DNA from: Nocardia sp. NBC_00403
Lineage (GTDB): Bacteria; Actinomycetota; Actinomycetes; Mycobacteriales; Mycobacteriaceae
Length of the DNA: 64,000 nucleotides
NCBI RefSeq assembly: GCF_036046055.1
Contig: NZ_CP107939.1
Location: 7,440,001-7,504,000 of the forward strand
Reading direction: 5' to 3'
Positions 38,301-46,477 of this stretch are shown piece after piece. A model generated the notes under the pieces. The model was not told the DNA's origin and searched no databases. It saw nothing but the letters and a program-made list of their open reading frames with translations. Positions within the stretch are counted from its first letter, which is position 1; each line of letters opens with the position of its first letter. The translations under genes and the position numbers were made by a program.

Positions 38301-41300
38301 CGGGCATCGGCTCCGGCGAGCCTGCTTGTGCGGTAGGGCTGCCGGCGTGGTGAGTGGCGCGTGGCGGTGGGGATGGTGGGGCGTCGGCGAGCGATTTTAG
38401 TGAACCTGATTGTGGAACATGATTTTTCGTTTCGACGGTGGCGTGTGATGGGGTTGATGTTATGGCTTCTGGAACTGGCTTCAGTGGGCGTGTTTGTGGG
38501 GCAGGGCTATTCGCCTCGGAAATGGGCTTCGACGCTATCGACGGCGTGGCGTCTGGAACGCGTGCTGGTGAGTCTGTTGGTGCGGTGGGGCTGTGTACGT
38601 CCGGCACGGGACGTGGTTGTTCGGATGATGAAACCGCGGATGATGGGTCCGCCTGCACGGCAAGGTTGTCGGTGTCGGGTATCAGGTGCGATGGTGTGAG
38701 CTCCGGCGTGGGTGTTTTCGCGTGCGCGGTCGGCGTGACGGTGGCCTGAGGGATGGGGTCGGTGGCGAATTGCGCTTCGAATTCGAAGAAGTCGAGATTC
38801 AGCAGGGGTTGTTCGGCGCGGGCCGGTTCGGCGGATGCTGGGCGTTCCAAAAGGGCGGCCCCGCCTTCGGGCCGGTGGCCCATCAGGTCTTTCGGGTAGT
38901 GGATTCCGGGTCGGCTCGCGGGTGCTTGGCCTGGCGCCAGCGGTAACGCCGGTTGTTGTGGGTCCCCTTTGTGGGTGGATTCGTAGGCTCTGATCATGCC
39001 GACTGTGTCGATGTGGGGTGTCAGGCTGTTGACGTAGTTAGCCACCGCGTTGTCTTCGATCCACACTCGTAGCTCGCCGACGGGCCGCCCGTTCGTGTCG
39101 ACTTTCCACACGTTGACGACATCACCGCAGCGTTCGTGGACCCACTCGCCGACTTGTTCGCGCATCACGACGTCACCGACGCTGTTGTCGTGCAAGTTCA
39201 GGGCGTGCGCGCCCCAGGGGCCCTCTATGCCGATCAGGGCGGTGCCGCCGTTGCTGTGAATATCAGCGACAGCGATGGCCAGTGATTCGACCGCCTGCCA
39301 GTCCGCACCCACCCCCCTCGCGACCTGATCACCACTGAACCCTTGCAAACCAGACGCCCGGCTGATGAGCGACGGATCACCTCCGGTGAGCCCGGTCGAT
39401 CTCTTGAACTCCGATACCGCTTCAGGGACGCAGTTACGTACACCGGCATCGGCATCGTGGGCGGGCACGAAACCGCCACCGCCCTCAGCGGTGGCCCCAA
39501 CCAGGTCCGGGTGGGCGTTGCCGGAGACCGCCTCAGCGGTGTCACGTCCGCCGGCATTCAGGGAATCATTGTGTGGGCCGGCCGATTCCGTGGTCTGAAT
39601 CTGTTCGCCCGTCGCACCGTTGCGGTCTTCGTGGCCGGATCGGCTGCGGCCCTCCTCGGTAGCGTTCGCATGGGCGCCGTCCTCGATCGCGGTGACGGCG
39701 TGGCCTTCATCGGTGGTGGCGGCATGGCGGCGGTCCTCGGGCGTGGTGATGCCGTGCCCGTTCTCGCGCCCTGCCCCAGTGTTACCGCCGTCGCCGTCGA
39801 CACCGGAACCGGAGTGCGGTCTGGGCGCAAGCGCACTGGGACTACCTGGTTGTGCGACAGAGGTTTCGGTGACCGCATCCCGACCTGTCGTCTCGGCGAC
39901 CGTGCGCACGGCCCCGATCTCAGCGACATCGACATGCGCGGCCGGAGTGTGCGTGATGGGGGTGTGCGCGGTCGCGGCGGGTGTGGCACTACCGGCCGTG
40001 CTCTCACCTGCCACCGACAGCGCCGCTCGGCTGTGTACCGGCGGCACTGCTTCGCCGGCAACCCGCACACTCACCCGCCCAGCCGGACCGGATTCGGCGG
40101 GCACAGGTGAGGAACCCGAGGGGCCCGGCGACGGGTGTGCGGGCGAAACCGGTGCGCTCGGACGCGGCGGCGAAACCGGCGGGTGTGGCGAACCAGGTTG
40201 CGTACCTGCTGCGTTCGCTGGTGGCGTCGGGCCTAAACCCATCGTCCGCAACTGCTGACGGGCCTCGGCATCGGCCATACTGTGCAGGTCTTCGAGGCTT
40301 ACCGGCCGCAGTTCACCGCCCTCGCGAGGTTTGTGATTGTCGACAAACTCCCTCAACGCATCGTGTTGCGCTCCCGGCGCGAGCTGGTCGACCTGCCCTG
40401 CGAGGTCCCGACGGACCTCACGCTCGATCTGGCTCAGCTCCGCTTTCGTCTGCTCCGACAGCATCCCCGCACGAGTGAGGTCATCAGGCCGGGCGAGGTA
40501 ACCTTCCCCAGACCCGGGGAGCTGTGTACGCGACGAAACATTCTCCGCCGGCGACCCCGTATCTATCGAGACCCGACCCGATCCCGCAACCTCCGCCGCT
40601 GCGGCAGCGCGCCCCGACCGCAACCCCGCGCCCGCCGCACTCGCGAACCCTGACCCGAACCCGGTCCACGCCATCGCCGCCACATCCTTGGCTCGCAACT
40701 CACCCCCCGTCAACGCCCACGCCGTAAACCCACCTGCTAAACCTCCGGCCAGACCGCCCGCGGCCCCCGCCACCACCGTCCCCACCACATGCCCACCGAC
40801 CCGCACCACCTTCGACACCGAATTCGCCCTGAAACGACCGCTCACGGCCGCACCGACTTCCACGCCAACCAACCCACCCAGCGCACCCGCCGCGAGCGCA
40901 ATCCTCACCTTCCCCCTGTCCACCTTCTCCCGATGCCCCTGCCACTTCTGAACTTCCATCGCCCCCCACGTGGTGCCGCCACCGATCGCCGTACCCAGCA
41001 ACACACCGCGCGACGCCAATATCAGGCGCGGATTCTCGGCGATGAACTTCACCGCCAACTCCAGCACCCGAGCCACATGCTCGAGCCACGCCACCCCCGC
41101 CGCCGCCTTCACCGCAGCCCGATCCGCCGCCGCTTTCACCAACCCCACACCGGTCCCCGACGCGGCCGCATCACACATCCACTGCGCCGCAATCACACCC
41201 AAAATCCCGTAAATCTGATACAGCTGCAGCTCGACCTCATTGGCTTGCGCATACAACAGCCGCGCCTTGGCATCATTGGACTCACTCTGCGAGCGCGTAT

Positions 41301-41535
41301 CGGCAATCAGCGCACGATATTGCCGCTGGATCCCCTCACCAGCTTTCCCTGCCGCCGCTGCCGCCGACCGATCCAATTGCACCTCGAGCCGCACCACCAA
41401 CGCCGCGAGCTCCACCGCCGAATCCGCCCATGCATCAGCAGCAAGACGAATCTTGTCCGGAGTCCCGTCCGGTATATGCCCCGCCACCAGCTCGATCATC
41501 CAGCCAGGAAACTGCTCCAAAATCTGCGCCACCAC
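35329..41535 (-). CDS. Giant polymorphic toxin: CpnT-like N-terminus, papain-fold toxin domain, C-terminal MFS transporter
   Basis: 2068 residues in one open frame. GTG 41535 shares a base with the upstream stop; the product then begins [19 protein letters not shown], the usual start of CpnT/WXG100-like toxins (an ATG at 41601 would add 22 unlikely residues). Residues 1-320: alpha-helical CpnT-type channel/export domain ending in small-residue-rich hydrophobic segments. 430-690: P/S/T/H-rich linker. 690-840: papain-fold glutamine-deamidase-type domain with C702 ([11 protein letters not shown]), H777 (GAHALN) and a downstream Asp. 880-1640: proline-rich spacer. 1645-2045: full MFS domain of about 12 helices with motif A ([13 protein letters not shown]), closest to MFS_3 exporters. 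The toxin half would be ESX-exported; an MFS tail is unexpected there. It heads a GTGA-coupled small papain-like gene. Confidence 0.85.
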   Translation of the reverse strand: MVAQILEQFPGWMIELVAGHIPDGTPDKIRLAADAWADSAVELAALVVRLEVQLDRSAAAAAGKAGEGIQRQYRALIADTRSQSESNDAKARLLYAQANEVELQLYQIYGILGVIAAQWMCDAAASGTGVGLVKAAADRAAVKAAAGVAWLEHVARVLELAVKFIAENPRLILASRGVLLGTAIGGGTTWGAMEVQKWQGHREKVDRGKVRIALAAGALGGLVGVEVGAAVSGRFRANSVSKVVRVGGHVVGTVVAGAAGGLAGGLAGGFTAWALTGGELRAKDVAAMAWTGFGSGFASAAGAGLRSGRAAAAAEVAGSGRVSIDTGSPAENVSSRTQLPGSGEGYLARPDDLTRAGMLSEQTKAELSQIEREVRRDLAGQVDQLAPGAQHDALREFVDNHKPREGGELRPVSLEDLHSMADAEARQQLRTMGLGPTPPANAAGTQPGSPHPPVSPPRPSAPVSPAHPSPGPSGSSPVPAESGPAGRVSVRVAGEAVPPVHSRAALSVAGESTAGSATPAATAHTPITHTPAAHVDVAEIGAVRTVAETTGRDAVTETSVAQPGSPSALAPRPHSGSGVDGDGGNTGAGRENGHGITTPEDRRHAATTDEGHAVTAIEDGAHANATEEGRSRSGHEDRNGATGEQIQTTESAGPHNDSLNAGGRDTAEAVSGNAHPDLVGATAEGGGGFVPAHDADAGVRNCVPEAVSEFKRSTGLTGGDPSLISRASGLQGFSGDQVARGVGADWQAVESLAIAVADIHSNGGTALIGIEGPWGAHALNLHDNSVGDVVMREQVGEWVHERCGDVVNVWKVDTNGRPVGELRVWIEDNAVANYVNSLTPHIDTVGMIRAYESTHKGDPQQPALPLAPGQAPASRPGIHYPKDLMGHRPEGGAALLERPASAEPARAEQPLLNLDFFEFEAQFATDPIPQATVTPTAHAKTPTPELTPSHLIPDTDNLAVQADPSSAVSSSEQPRPVPDVHSPTAPTDSPARVPDATPSIASKPISEANSPAPQTRPLKPVPEAITSTPSHATVETKNHVPQSGSLKSLADAPPSPPPRATHHAGSPTAQAGSPEPMPETPSAPPGPAADAGPLALQSNPSKAVLDTAPSAPLHPTPAQSISPKNIPELAPLTSAAAVASAAAEAPPSATRPLAATSGRPGADTDELPSEPEEFPGLPPSVVPIGAPPEQSDPDTRPDDIPIERPEEYIKPPGTIDTIPGVPTPPDGPPDNAIPVIPHLPSSVPTQPPAMPVVQRPMPPNPVADPNDPEDDRNSTRDIEPLPRDRAEPPTHLPATEKGPDWTPSSAHYATHQDPNAKDAPQDPNIPPQFDPDRLDHSDPPGIPGLGVLPSAHRAQPQKRSVEAVRLFMVAQASACENDKRTTRQKPDSPPKPPEKPTAPGVVGAEGERMRPVGRGRVDVAVLIASEVVDGRPGAPSLDGNAAKASTYLSPWAALNRSSAGDVAPGDNPDGSRPTPWSSDLFPETRSAPTTAADNTSSGDDHLGDRSVQPPAADYRSSNPSPWAAAYGPVQVPVPDSPPTGAPVTARLLPGALRYFPEFDYDAASGLYIPQRHLPPGRHGLHHLGPVVYHHPPDEPIGLPDPQSQQPSPRSPDGDTPTNRHPTEHPELANLSAEPPPAPAEEPVSLRQLRTSNAAYWQLFKSNAASSFGNSVQTTALPILAMSMTGSTMVGGLATFAQFAPKVLFEPLAGYMSDFWDLRRNMFAWQSVGLFAAGGAGALVFFGGRDLGTALTAATLVEATAATFYLRSLRVAVRELTTPPQRSQALRLAEVDGYLAGVGGRVLGPILLSVAQSLPFAVNVASYAWNLATLRSLRNSFPPRASADSHTFRDVLRGIGEGAQALWHESFLRQYSALTMITNISMTTLNLRTAALITDAAMPGWAAGAVLGAGAVGGVAGGFLPAKLINKIKIDTVYLATLAGFTGVAALQAGTENPLLVAAGAFGVSVFGVGMNVQYATYEAKVAPERLFGRVSSVRSLILGSGTAAGGLVGGALLSTQGIVPTGWISTAAIGAAATGGALHYMLMRGRGLFGFRWRRPKPKPPPATRHRP

Positions 41536-43259
41536 TAGCCGCTTGCCCGTCCCCGCGCACACTCCACTACCAGACGATGCAACACCCCTGCCGGCCCACA
41601 CGCGTCCGCACCACGCAACTCCACCTCAGCGAACGCCCCCACCAACCCCGCACGAGCATCAAAACGACCACCCGAGAAACACCCGCGGCTCAACTGGCCA
41701 CGCCATGCCCGATAGCCAGCGACAATCCGGGCCAACGTGTCACCCCGATCCCACGAACCATTGATACGCCGATACTCGGTGATCAAGAATCGCTGCGCCG
41801 ACGCACGCGCCCGCGTACCCGCCGCCGCCTCTAGTATCCGACCGAGGTCGTGGACCATGACCGAATACATCGGACGCTCATCGGATCCAGCAACTATTGA
41901 CCCAGATTGTGTTGCGGCACTGATTTTTTCGGCAAGATTTGCGGTGTTCTCCACGATGGACTTGTCGAGCACGATCCATGCCGCGGCCATCGCCCCGTCG
42001 GTCTCGCCCACGCCCCGATCCCACGCGACGCGCGACACCGCACCGCCACGGAGATCGGTGATTTCGATCCCGCCGAGGTCGAGGAACGGGTACTTTCCGA
42101 GGATGTCGTAGAGGGCCGCCGCGATCTCGTCAACCGTGGATTCGGCGATCCCGGAGCTGTCGAATCCGACGATCTGTAGCCCGTGCCGTACGGCGAAGGC
42201 CTGCGCGGCCGCCAGCGCCGCAGGGGCGGTGTCGACGCCGGAGGGTTTCGGTGTGGTTGTCGAGCGTTTCGGTTTGCCGGACTTATCATCTCGACCTGAT
42301 TGAACGGGCTTCACCCCGCCAGGTCGGAGACTGGTGCGGCCTGGCGGGAAGACCCGCCCGGGCGGGACGTCGGCGGATGTATTGCGCGACCACGGCGAGC
42401 CTGCCATGTTTCTCTGCCCGGATGTCCCGGCCGGGGACCTCGACCATGGTGTGCCGGTGTACGTTCCTGCGACCGCCGGTGTGCCTGCGGGCTTTCCCGA
42501 GGTGGGTGTCGCGGGCGCAGCGGCTGGCGCGGGATCCTGAACGGTCGGCCCCGCGCCGATCCCAGGTACGGGCTGCTCGTCGGGCGCCTCGGAACCATCA
42601 CCAGGATATCGGCCGGTCGAGGTGGGTTGGACGGCTGAGGTGGGTTGGACGGCTGAGGTGGGTTGGAGGGCTGAGGTCGGTTGGAGGGCTGAGGTCGGTT
42701 GGAGGGCTGAGGTCGATTGGAGGGAGGTGCTCGGGTTGTCGCCTGATGGGTACTGCGGCCGCCCGGATCGGGGCACAGTAGCGGAGGTTCCGGCCGGGTT
42801 CGACGCCGGTACGGCGGTGCCGGCTCCGGGTTCGGGTTCGGAACCGGTTGGCGACAGTATGGATTGGGGCAGATCCGTGCTGGTCGAACTCGGCTGATCC
42901 GACGACACACCGACCGGCGCGACCATGTTGGGATCGGAGCTGATCATGTCCGGATGACTGATCTGAGACCTGATGTCCAGGTCCTGGTTGTCGAAAGCGG
43001 CGGCAGCCTCCGCGATACCATTACCCGTCGCGCGCAGATTGTCGACCAAGTTCCGGAAACCGTCCAGACCATCCGTCGCGGCCGGCTCATAGCGATCGCC
43101 GAAAATCCGGCCGGGCTCGTCGTTACCCCAGCACCGCCCCTGACTGTCGAGCGAGACTTTCAGCTGCGCCAAATTCTCGTGTGCCGCCTCAGCGATAGCG
43201 GTGAGTTCCGGGACCAGCGCCCGCAGCAGGTCGGTATCGACCTGCAAAAACTCACCCAT
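41535..43259 (-). CDS. EspC/WXG100-type protein with proline-rich linker and degenerate zincin domain
   Basis: 574 residues from ATG 43259. Residues 1-95 form a helical hairpin with the WG motif (CWGNDEPGRIFGDRY, W44-G45), as in EspC/WXG100 substrates of type VII secretion. Residues 110-340 are P/S/T-rich and include six QPTSAL/V-like repeats (about 179-215). Residues 345-565 resemble a zincin-like toxin-associated domain; where HExxH is expected there is HDLGR (470-474), so zinc catalysis is doubtful. The end (GAFAEVELRGADACGPAGVLHRL) fits the same family. It lies immediately before the giant toxin gene and is probably its secretion partner. Confidence 0.78.
   Translation of the reverse strand: MGEFLQVDTDLLRALVPELTAIAEAAHENLAQLKVSLDSQGRCWGNDEPGRIFGDRYEPAATDGLDGFRNLVDNLRATGNGIAEAAAAFDNQDLDIRSQISHPDMISSDPNMVAPVGVSSDQPSSTSTDLPQSILSPTGSEPEPGAGTAVPASNPAGTSATVPRSGRPQYPSGDNPSTSLQSTSALQPTSALQPTSALQPTSAVQPTSAVQPTSTGRYPGDGSEAPDEQPVPGIGAGPTVQDPAPAAAPATPTSGKPAGTPAVAGTYTGTPWSRSPAGTSGQRNMAGSPWSRNTSADVPPGRVFPPGRTSLRPGGVKPVQSGRDDKSGKPKRSTTTPKPSGVDTAPAALAAAQAFAVRHGLQIVGFDSSGIAESTVDEIAAALYDILGKYPFLDLGGIEITDLRGGAVSRVAWDRGVGETDGAMAAAWIVLDKSIVENTANLAEKISAATQSGSIVAGSDERPMYSVMVHDLGRILEAAAGTRARASAQRFLITEYRRINGSWDRGDTLARIVAGYRAWRGQLSRGCFSGGRFDARAGLVGAFAEVELRGADACGPAGVLHRLVVECARGRASG
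42619..42726. repeat. Tandem repeat, six 18-bp units
   Basis: Units of 18 bases starting GAGGTGGGTTGGACGGCT and varying at two or three positions; the last is degenerate. In the coding (minus) strand each unit encodes six residues of the type QPTSAL or QPTSAV. The two first-end units are identical, suggesting recent slippage. Confidence 0.9.
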
Positions 43260-43415
43260 ACCGGCAACCTCTTCAGCCCAGCGTCAATGGAACCGAGACA
43301 CTGATTGTCGCGCAACGGACCATGACTACCGCAGCGCACCATTCTCATCGCCGGGAGTACATGAGGGGCTGGCGTTCGCTGGCACAGCGCCAACGTGTCT
43401 CAGCCGCAATCCAAC

Positions 43416-44801
43416 TCAGGCTATCGAAGCCTGGCGCTCGGAGAACCGTTGCTCGAACTCGGGGATGTATATCCCCGGCGGGATGGAGGACGAGGAGTGT
43501 TCCAGCACGCCGTCGTCACCGATGTAGAAGATCGCCCTGCCGATCGCCATTTCCCCCTCGGACACCGGCACATACACCATCCAGCCGACGCTGAACCGAT
43601 GGGCGACCAACTGCGACAACGGATATCCCGTGGTGTCCAGCTTCCGGCCTGTTATGTAGTCACGCACCCGAGAGATCGCTTCTTCGACCAGCATCGGCTC
43701 GGCTGCGGTCGGCACCAGCCCGACGGCAGAGTATTGGTAGAGCGCACCATCAATATCGAAGCTCCCGTCGTCGCCGAAGACATCGACCAGCGTTTCGCGA
43801 GTCACCAGGTCGCCCTCGGCGGTGGACAGCCACGACGCTATCGCGTCGTTGTCCGGGCCGTCGCCGACCAGGCCGGCGACGATTTCTATCACAGTGTCGC
43901 GGGTCCACACGCCCGGCACCGCCGCGGCGCACTGCTCGGCCGGCGGTGACTGCCCGCGATACCAATGTCCGGCCTCCCACCAATAACAGAACGACAGCAA
44001 CCCAGATGTAGCTCGTGGATTCAACACCGGGTCTGTCACCCAATCCGGTGCGCCCGCATAGAGTTTCGGCATCGACACGCCGCCGTTGTAGACCGCGTCC
44101 AGTGTGGGCGCTTCCCACACTCCCCCCGACAACACCGCCCGCCCGGCGGGGAGCACGTGCAGCGTCGACCCGCTGCGGGCGGTGGTCTCGAAGGAACCGA
44201 TCCATGGCAGCATTCGCGGACCCCGATCCGACTTCGCGGCAACGAATGCCGCGGCGACTGTTGCCCACCGAGCCAACATCACCGGCAACGGCGGAAATTC
44301 GTTCTCCGCCAGCACCGCCCACACATGCCCGGCACGATCGGCGCGCGCCTGGGCCGCCGCCTGTTGCGGCGTGCGCACCTGCCGGTCGCCATGACCGATA
44401 TACGCGGCCAGCCACACCGGCACCTTATCGCGTGGAAAGGCCGCGAGGTCGGCGCGATACGCCTCCGGCCCGAACAGCCGCACCTCTGGGAACGGTTCGT
44501 CGCCGTAGTCGTAGTCGATCTGCATCTCACCGGCATTGGCCAACACCACCAGCATTCGCCACCAGGGCCCCACCGCAGACCTCGCCGCGACCGCACGCAA
44601 CTCCCGGATCACCGCGAGCTCGGTCTCGGTCGGAGTCCTCGATACCGTCTGCTCGCCAACGGAATACACGACATGCCCGAGCTCACCCGCCACCGTGACC
44701 GCGAATGTCGCATCCACCCGCCGCCATCCCGTCGGCCCCTGCGTCACCAGTTCATGGACAAGTGGGTGTTCGGCGGTCAGTCTGCCAGGTCCGTCGGTCA
44801 C
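43416..44801 (-). CDS. Multidomain immunity-like protein
   Basis: 461 residues from GTG 44801 with GAGGAGG five bases upstream. Residues 15-140 look like a YezG/DUF600-type immunity fold (GPTGWRRVDATF...WWRMLVVL...MQIDYDYGDEPFPEV). The last ~85 residues (GWMVYVPVSEGEMAIGRAIFYIGDDGVLEHSSSS) resemble Imm35/YrhB proteins, where a short beta sheet is followed by xxDGxxxxSxS. The middle part is not recognised. No signal peptide, so it would act in the cytoplasm. It is the first gene of the toxin operon, 156 bases before the EspC-like gene. Chaperone (TY-Chap-like) function is an alternative to immunity. Confidence 0.6.
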   Translation of the reverse strand: MTDGPGRLTAEHPLVHELVTQGPTGWRRVDATFAVTVAGELGHVVYSVGEQTVSRTPTETELAVIRELRAVAARSAVGPWWRMLVVLANAGEMQIDYDYGDEPFPEVRLFGPEAYRADLAAFPRDKVPVWLAAYIGHGDRQVRTPQQAAAQARADRAGHVWAVLAENEFPPLPVMLARWATVAAAFVAAKSDRGPRMLPWIGSFETTARSGSTLHVLPAGRAVLSGGVWEAPTLDAVYNGGVSMPKLYAGAPDWVTDPVLNPRATSGLLSFCYWWEAGHWYRGQSPPAEQCAAAVPGVWTRDTVIEIVAGLVGDGPDNDAIASWLSTAEGDLVTRETLVDVFGDDGSFDIDGALYQYSAVGLVPTAAEPMLVEEAISRVRDYITGRKLDTTGYPLSQLVAHRFSVGWMVYVPVSEGEMAIGRAIFYIGDDGVLEHSSSSIPPGIYIPEFEQRFSERQASIA

Positions 44802-45034
44802 ACAGCCTCCTCATCTCGGCCAGCCGGCTCATCACCGGAAAACTCCGAGAATCCGGGATATTGCCCAAGTCTTCCGCTCTCAGGGCCCGGAGAACTCCGG
44901 GTGTTCCCGTCAGCGGGAAGAGGACAGCGATGTGATCTTTGTCCCGATGACCAACGGTTCGAGATCGAAAGTACACAGGCTCGTCGTCGTGACCGTGTAA
45001 TCGAATGTGCGGCAACGGTTACTGACGATGCGGA

Positions 45035-46261
45035 TCAGCTGCCCCGGATCTGTGACTCGGCGGCCTCCTCGACGGCCTTCGCGGCATCGAGGTCGAGTAC
45101 GGCAGCGGCGGTCCGCTCGATAATGCCGAGACTTATCTCGTCAGGCTGGTACTTCGGCTGGATGATGCTGTGGCCCATGGTCGCCAGCCAGATGAAGTAC
45201 GGATACAACGCTTGCTGGCGGTAGGCCAGCCACGCCGTGTCGAAATCAGGTGCCGGGGCGCCGCAAGCCGCAAGCCGCTCGAGGTAGATGGTCAACAGCT
45301 CCCCTTCCCATGCCCGCCGGTCGGTGACAGCGAGGCCGGAGCTGACCACGTAAGCGAAGTCGTACGCCCAGCTTCCACGCAGCACGATCTGCCAGTCGGT
45401 GAACCCCATGCGGCCGGTGGCGGTGACGTAAGTGTTGCCGATATGGCTGTCACCATGCAGGAAGGTCTGCGGGCCCGTGCTGGCGATCTCCAGCGATTGC
45501 GCCAGCGCCCGGTACAGCCGGTCATGTTGGGCTGGAAGCTCTTCAGGTAGGACCGTGGCCGCCCGCCGAGCCCCGACCTTGGCCCGTTTGGATATGCCGA
45601 TCAACCGGTCGAGATTGGCGAAGTGCGCCCTCGGGGCCTTCAACCATCGATGCTGCCTGAGCTCGTGGTCGTCCCAGTAGCGGGCGTGCCAGGTCGCCAT
45701 GGTCTGCAGCAGATCCTCGATCTGTGCTCGGCCGATCGGTGTCTGTGGCGTGCAGAAGCTTGCGCCCTTGGTGCTGACGATGTCCTCGAGCAACGAAATC
45801 GACCGCCCCGACCGGTCGTCGACCGCACTGTGATAACCGCGCGGCGCCTCGATGTCGAGCTCGGGTCGCAGATGTTTGAAGAATCCCGGCTCACCGCCGA
45901 GTACTCCGGCCAAGTCCAGGGTGAGCCGCTGTTTGAAGTCTGCGGTCGTCTTCGCGAACAGGGTTTCCGGCAGACCTGCGACCCGGCCGGCCTCGTTGTA
46001 GGTGACGCTCAGTTTCCAACGGGTCGAGGTGCCGCTGCTCGCGGTCTCGGTGTCGAACGTTTCGACGGCCGCGCCGGGGTGGCGGTCGCACAGCACGGCA
46101 GTCAGCCAATCGGCGGTCACTTCCCGGCCGGTGACCGGCACGTCGGCCGCAGTAGTGGCCCGCGGGCGGGCGACCGCTTCCCTGGCGATATGACCACCGA
46201 TGCGCGTGATTCCGCGCACTACCTCCAGTGCGGGGTGCCGGGTTGGTGCCTCGGACTCCAA
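45035..46261 (-). CDS. Aminoglycoside phosphotransferase/ecdysteroid-kinase-like protein
   Basis: 408 residues from TTG 46261, supported by GAGGAGG six bases upstream. The kinase-like fold is shown by the catalytic loop FLHGDSHIGNTYV (HGDxHxxN) and the DFG-equivalent FTDWQIVLRG. It belongs to the DUF1679/EcKL-like branch of APH enzymes, whose members phosphorylate sterols or other small molecules; in actinobacteria these often sit in lipid or steroid loci. Function here unknown. Same strand as the toxin operon, with 233 bases between in which I see no feature. Confidence 0.88.
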   Translation of the reverse strand: MESEAPTRHPALEVVRGITRIGGHIAREAVARPRATTAADVPVTGREVTADWLTAVLCDRHPGAAVETFDTETASSGTSTRWKLSVTYNEAGRVAGLPETLFAKTTADFKQRLTLDLAGVLGGEPGFFKHLRPELDIEAPRGYHSAVDDRSGRSISLLEDIVSTKGASFCTPQTPIGRAQIEDLLQTMATWHARYWDDHELRQHRWLKAPRAHFANLDRLIGISKRAKVGARRAATVLPEELPAQHDRLYRALAQSLEIASTGPQTFLHGDSHIGNTYVTATGRMGFTDWQIVLRGSWAYDFAYVVSSGLAVTDRRAWEGELLTIYLERLAACGAPAPDFDTAWLAYRQQALYPYFIWLATMGHSIIQPKYQPDEISLGIIERTAAAVLDLDAAKAVEEAAESQIRGS

Positions 46262-46463
46262 CGGGTCCTCCTCTGCTCGGCGGGAATGCGTTGTGCCCGA
46301 TCTATTTCGAGTATCGGGCTGCCGTAATCCGGACCCTAAGGCAAGCGCTCGCGAGGAACATCCGTCATTCCGGACAGGAATATCCGCATCGGTGCGCGGC
46401 GAATACCGCGTTGTCGCGGGCGGTGCGCCCCGGCCATGGGCCCTGCTTCTCCTCGCAGACGCC

Positions 46464-46469
46464 TAATAT
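46464..46469 (+). promoter_or_regulatory. -10 element, leaderless promoter of the LuxR gene
   Basis: TAATAT ends eight bases before GTG 46478. In actinobacteria a -10 at this distance usually means that transcription starts at the first base of the start codon. No convincing -35 is seen. Confidence 0.4.
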
Positions 46470-46477
46470 CCCCGTTT

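Noticed and set aside
38361..40478. Plus-strand frames across the toxin linker
   Set aside because: Low-complexity Gly/Val/Arg-rich mirror of the proline-rich linker; no ribosome site or domain.
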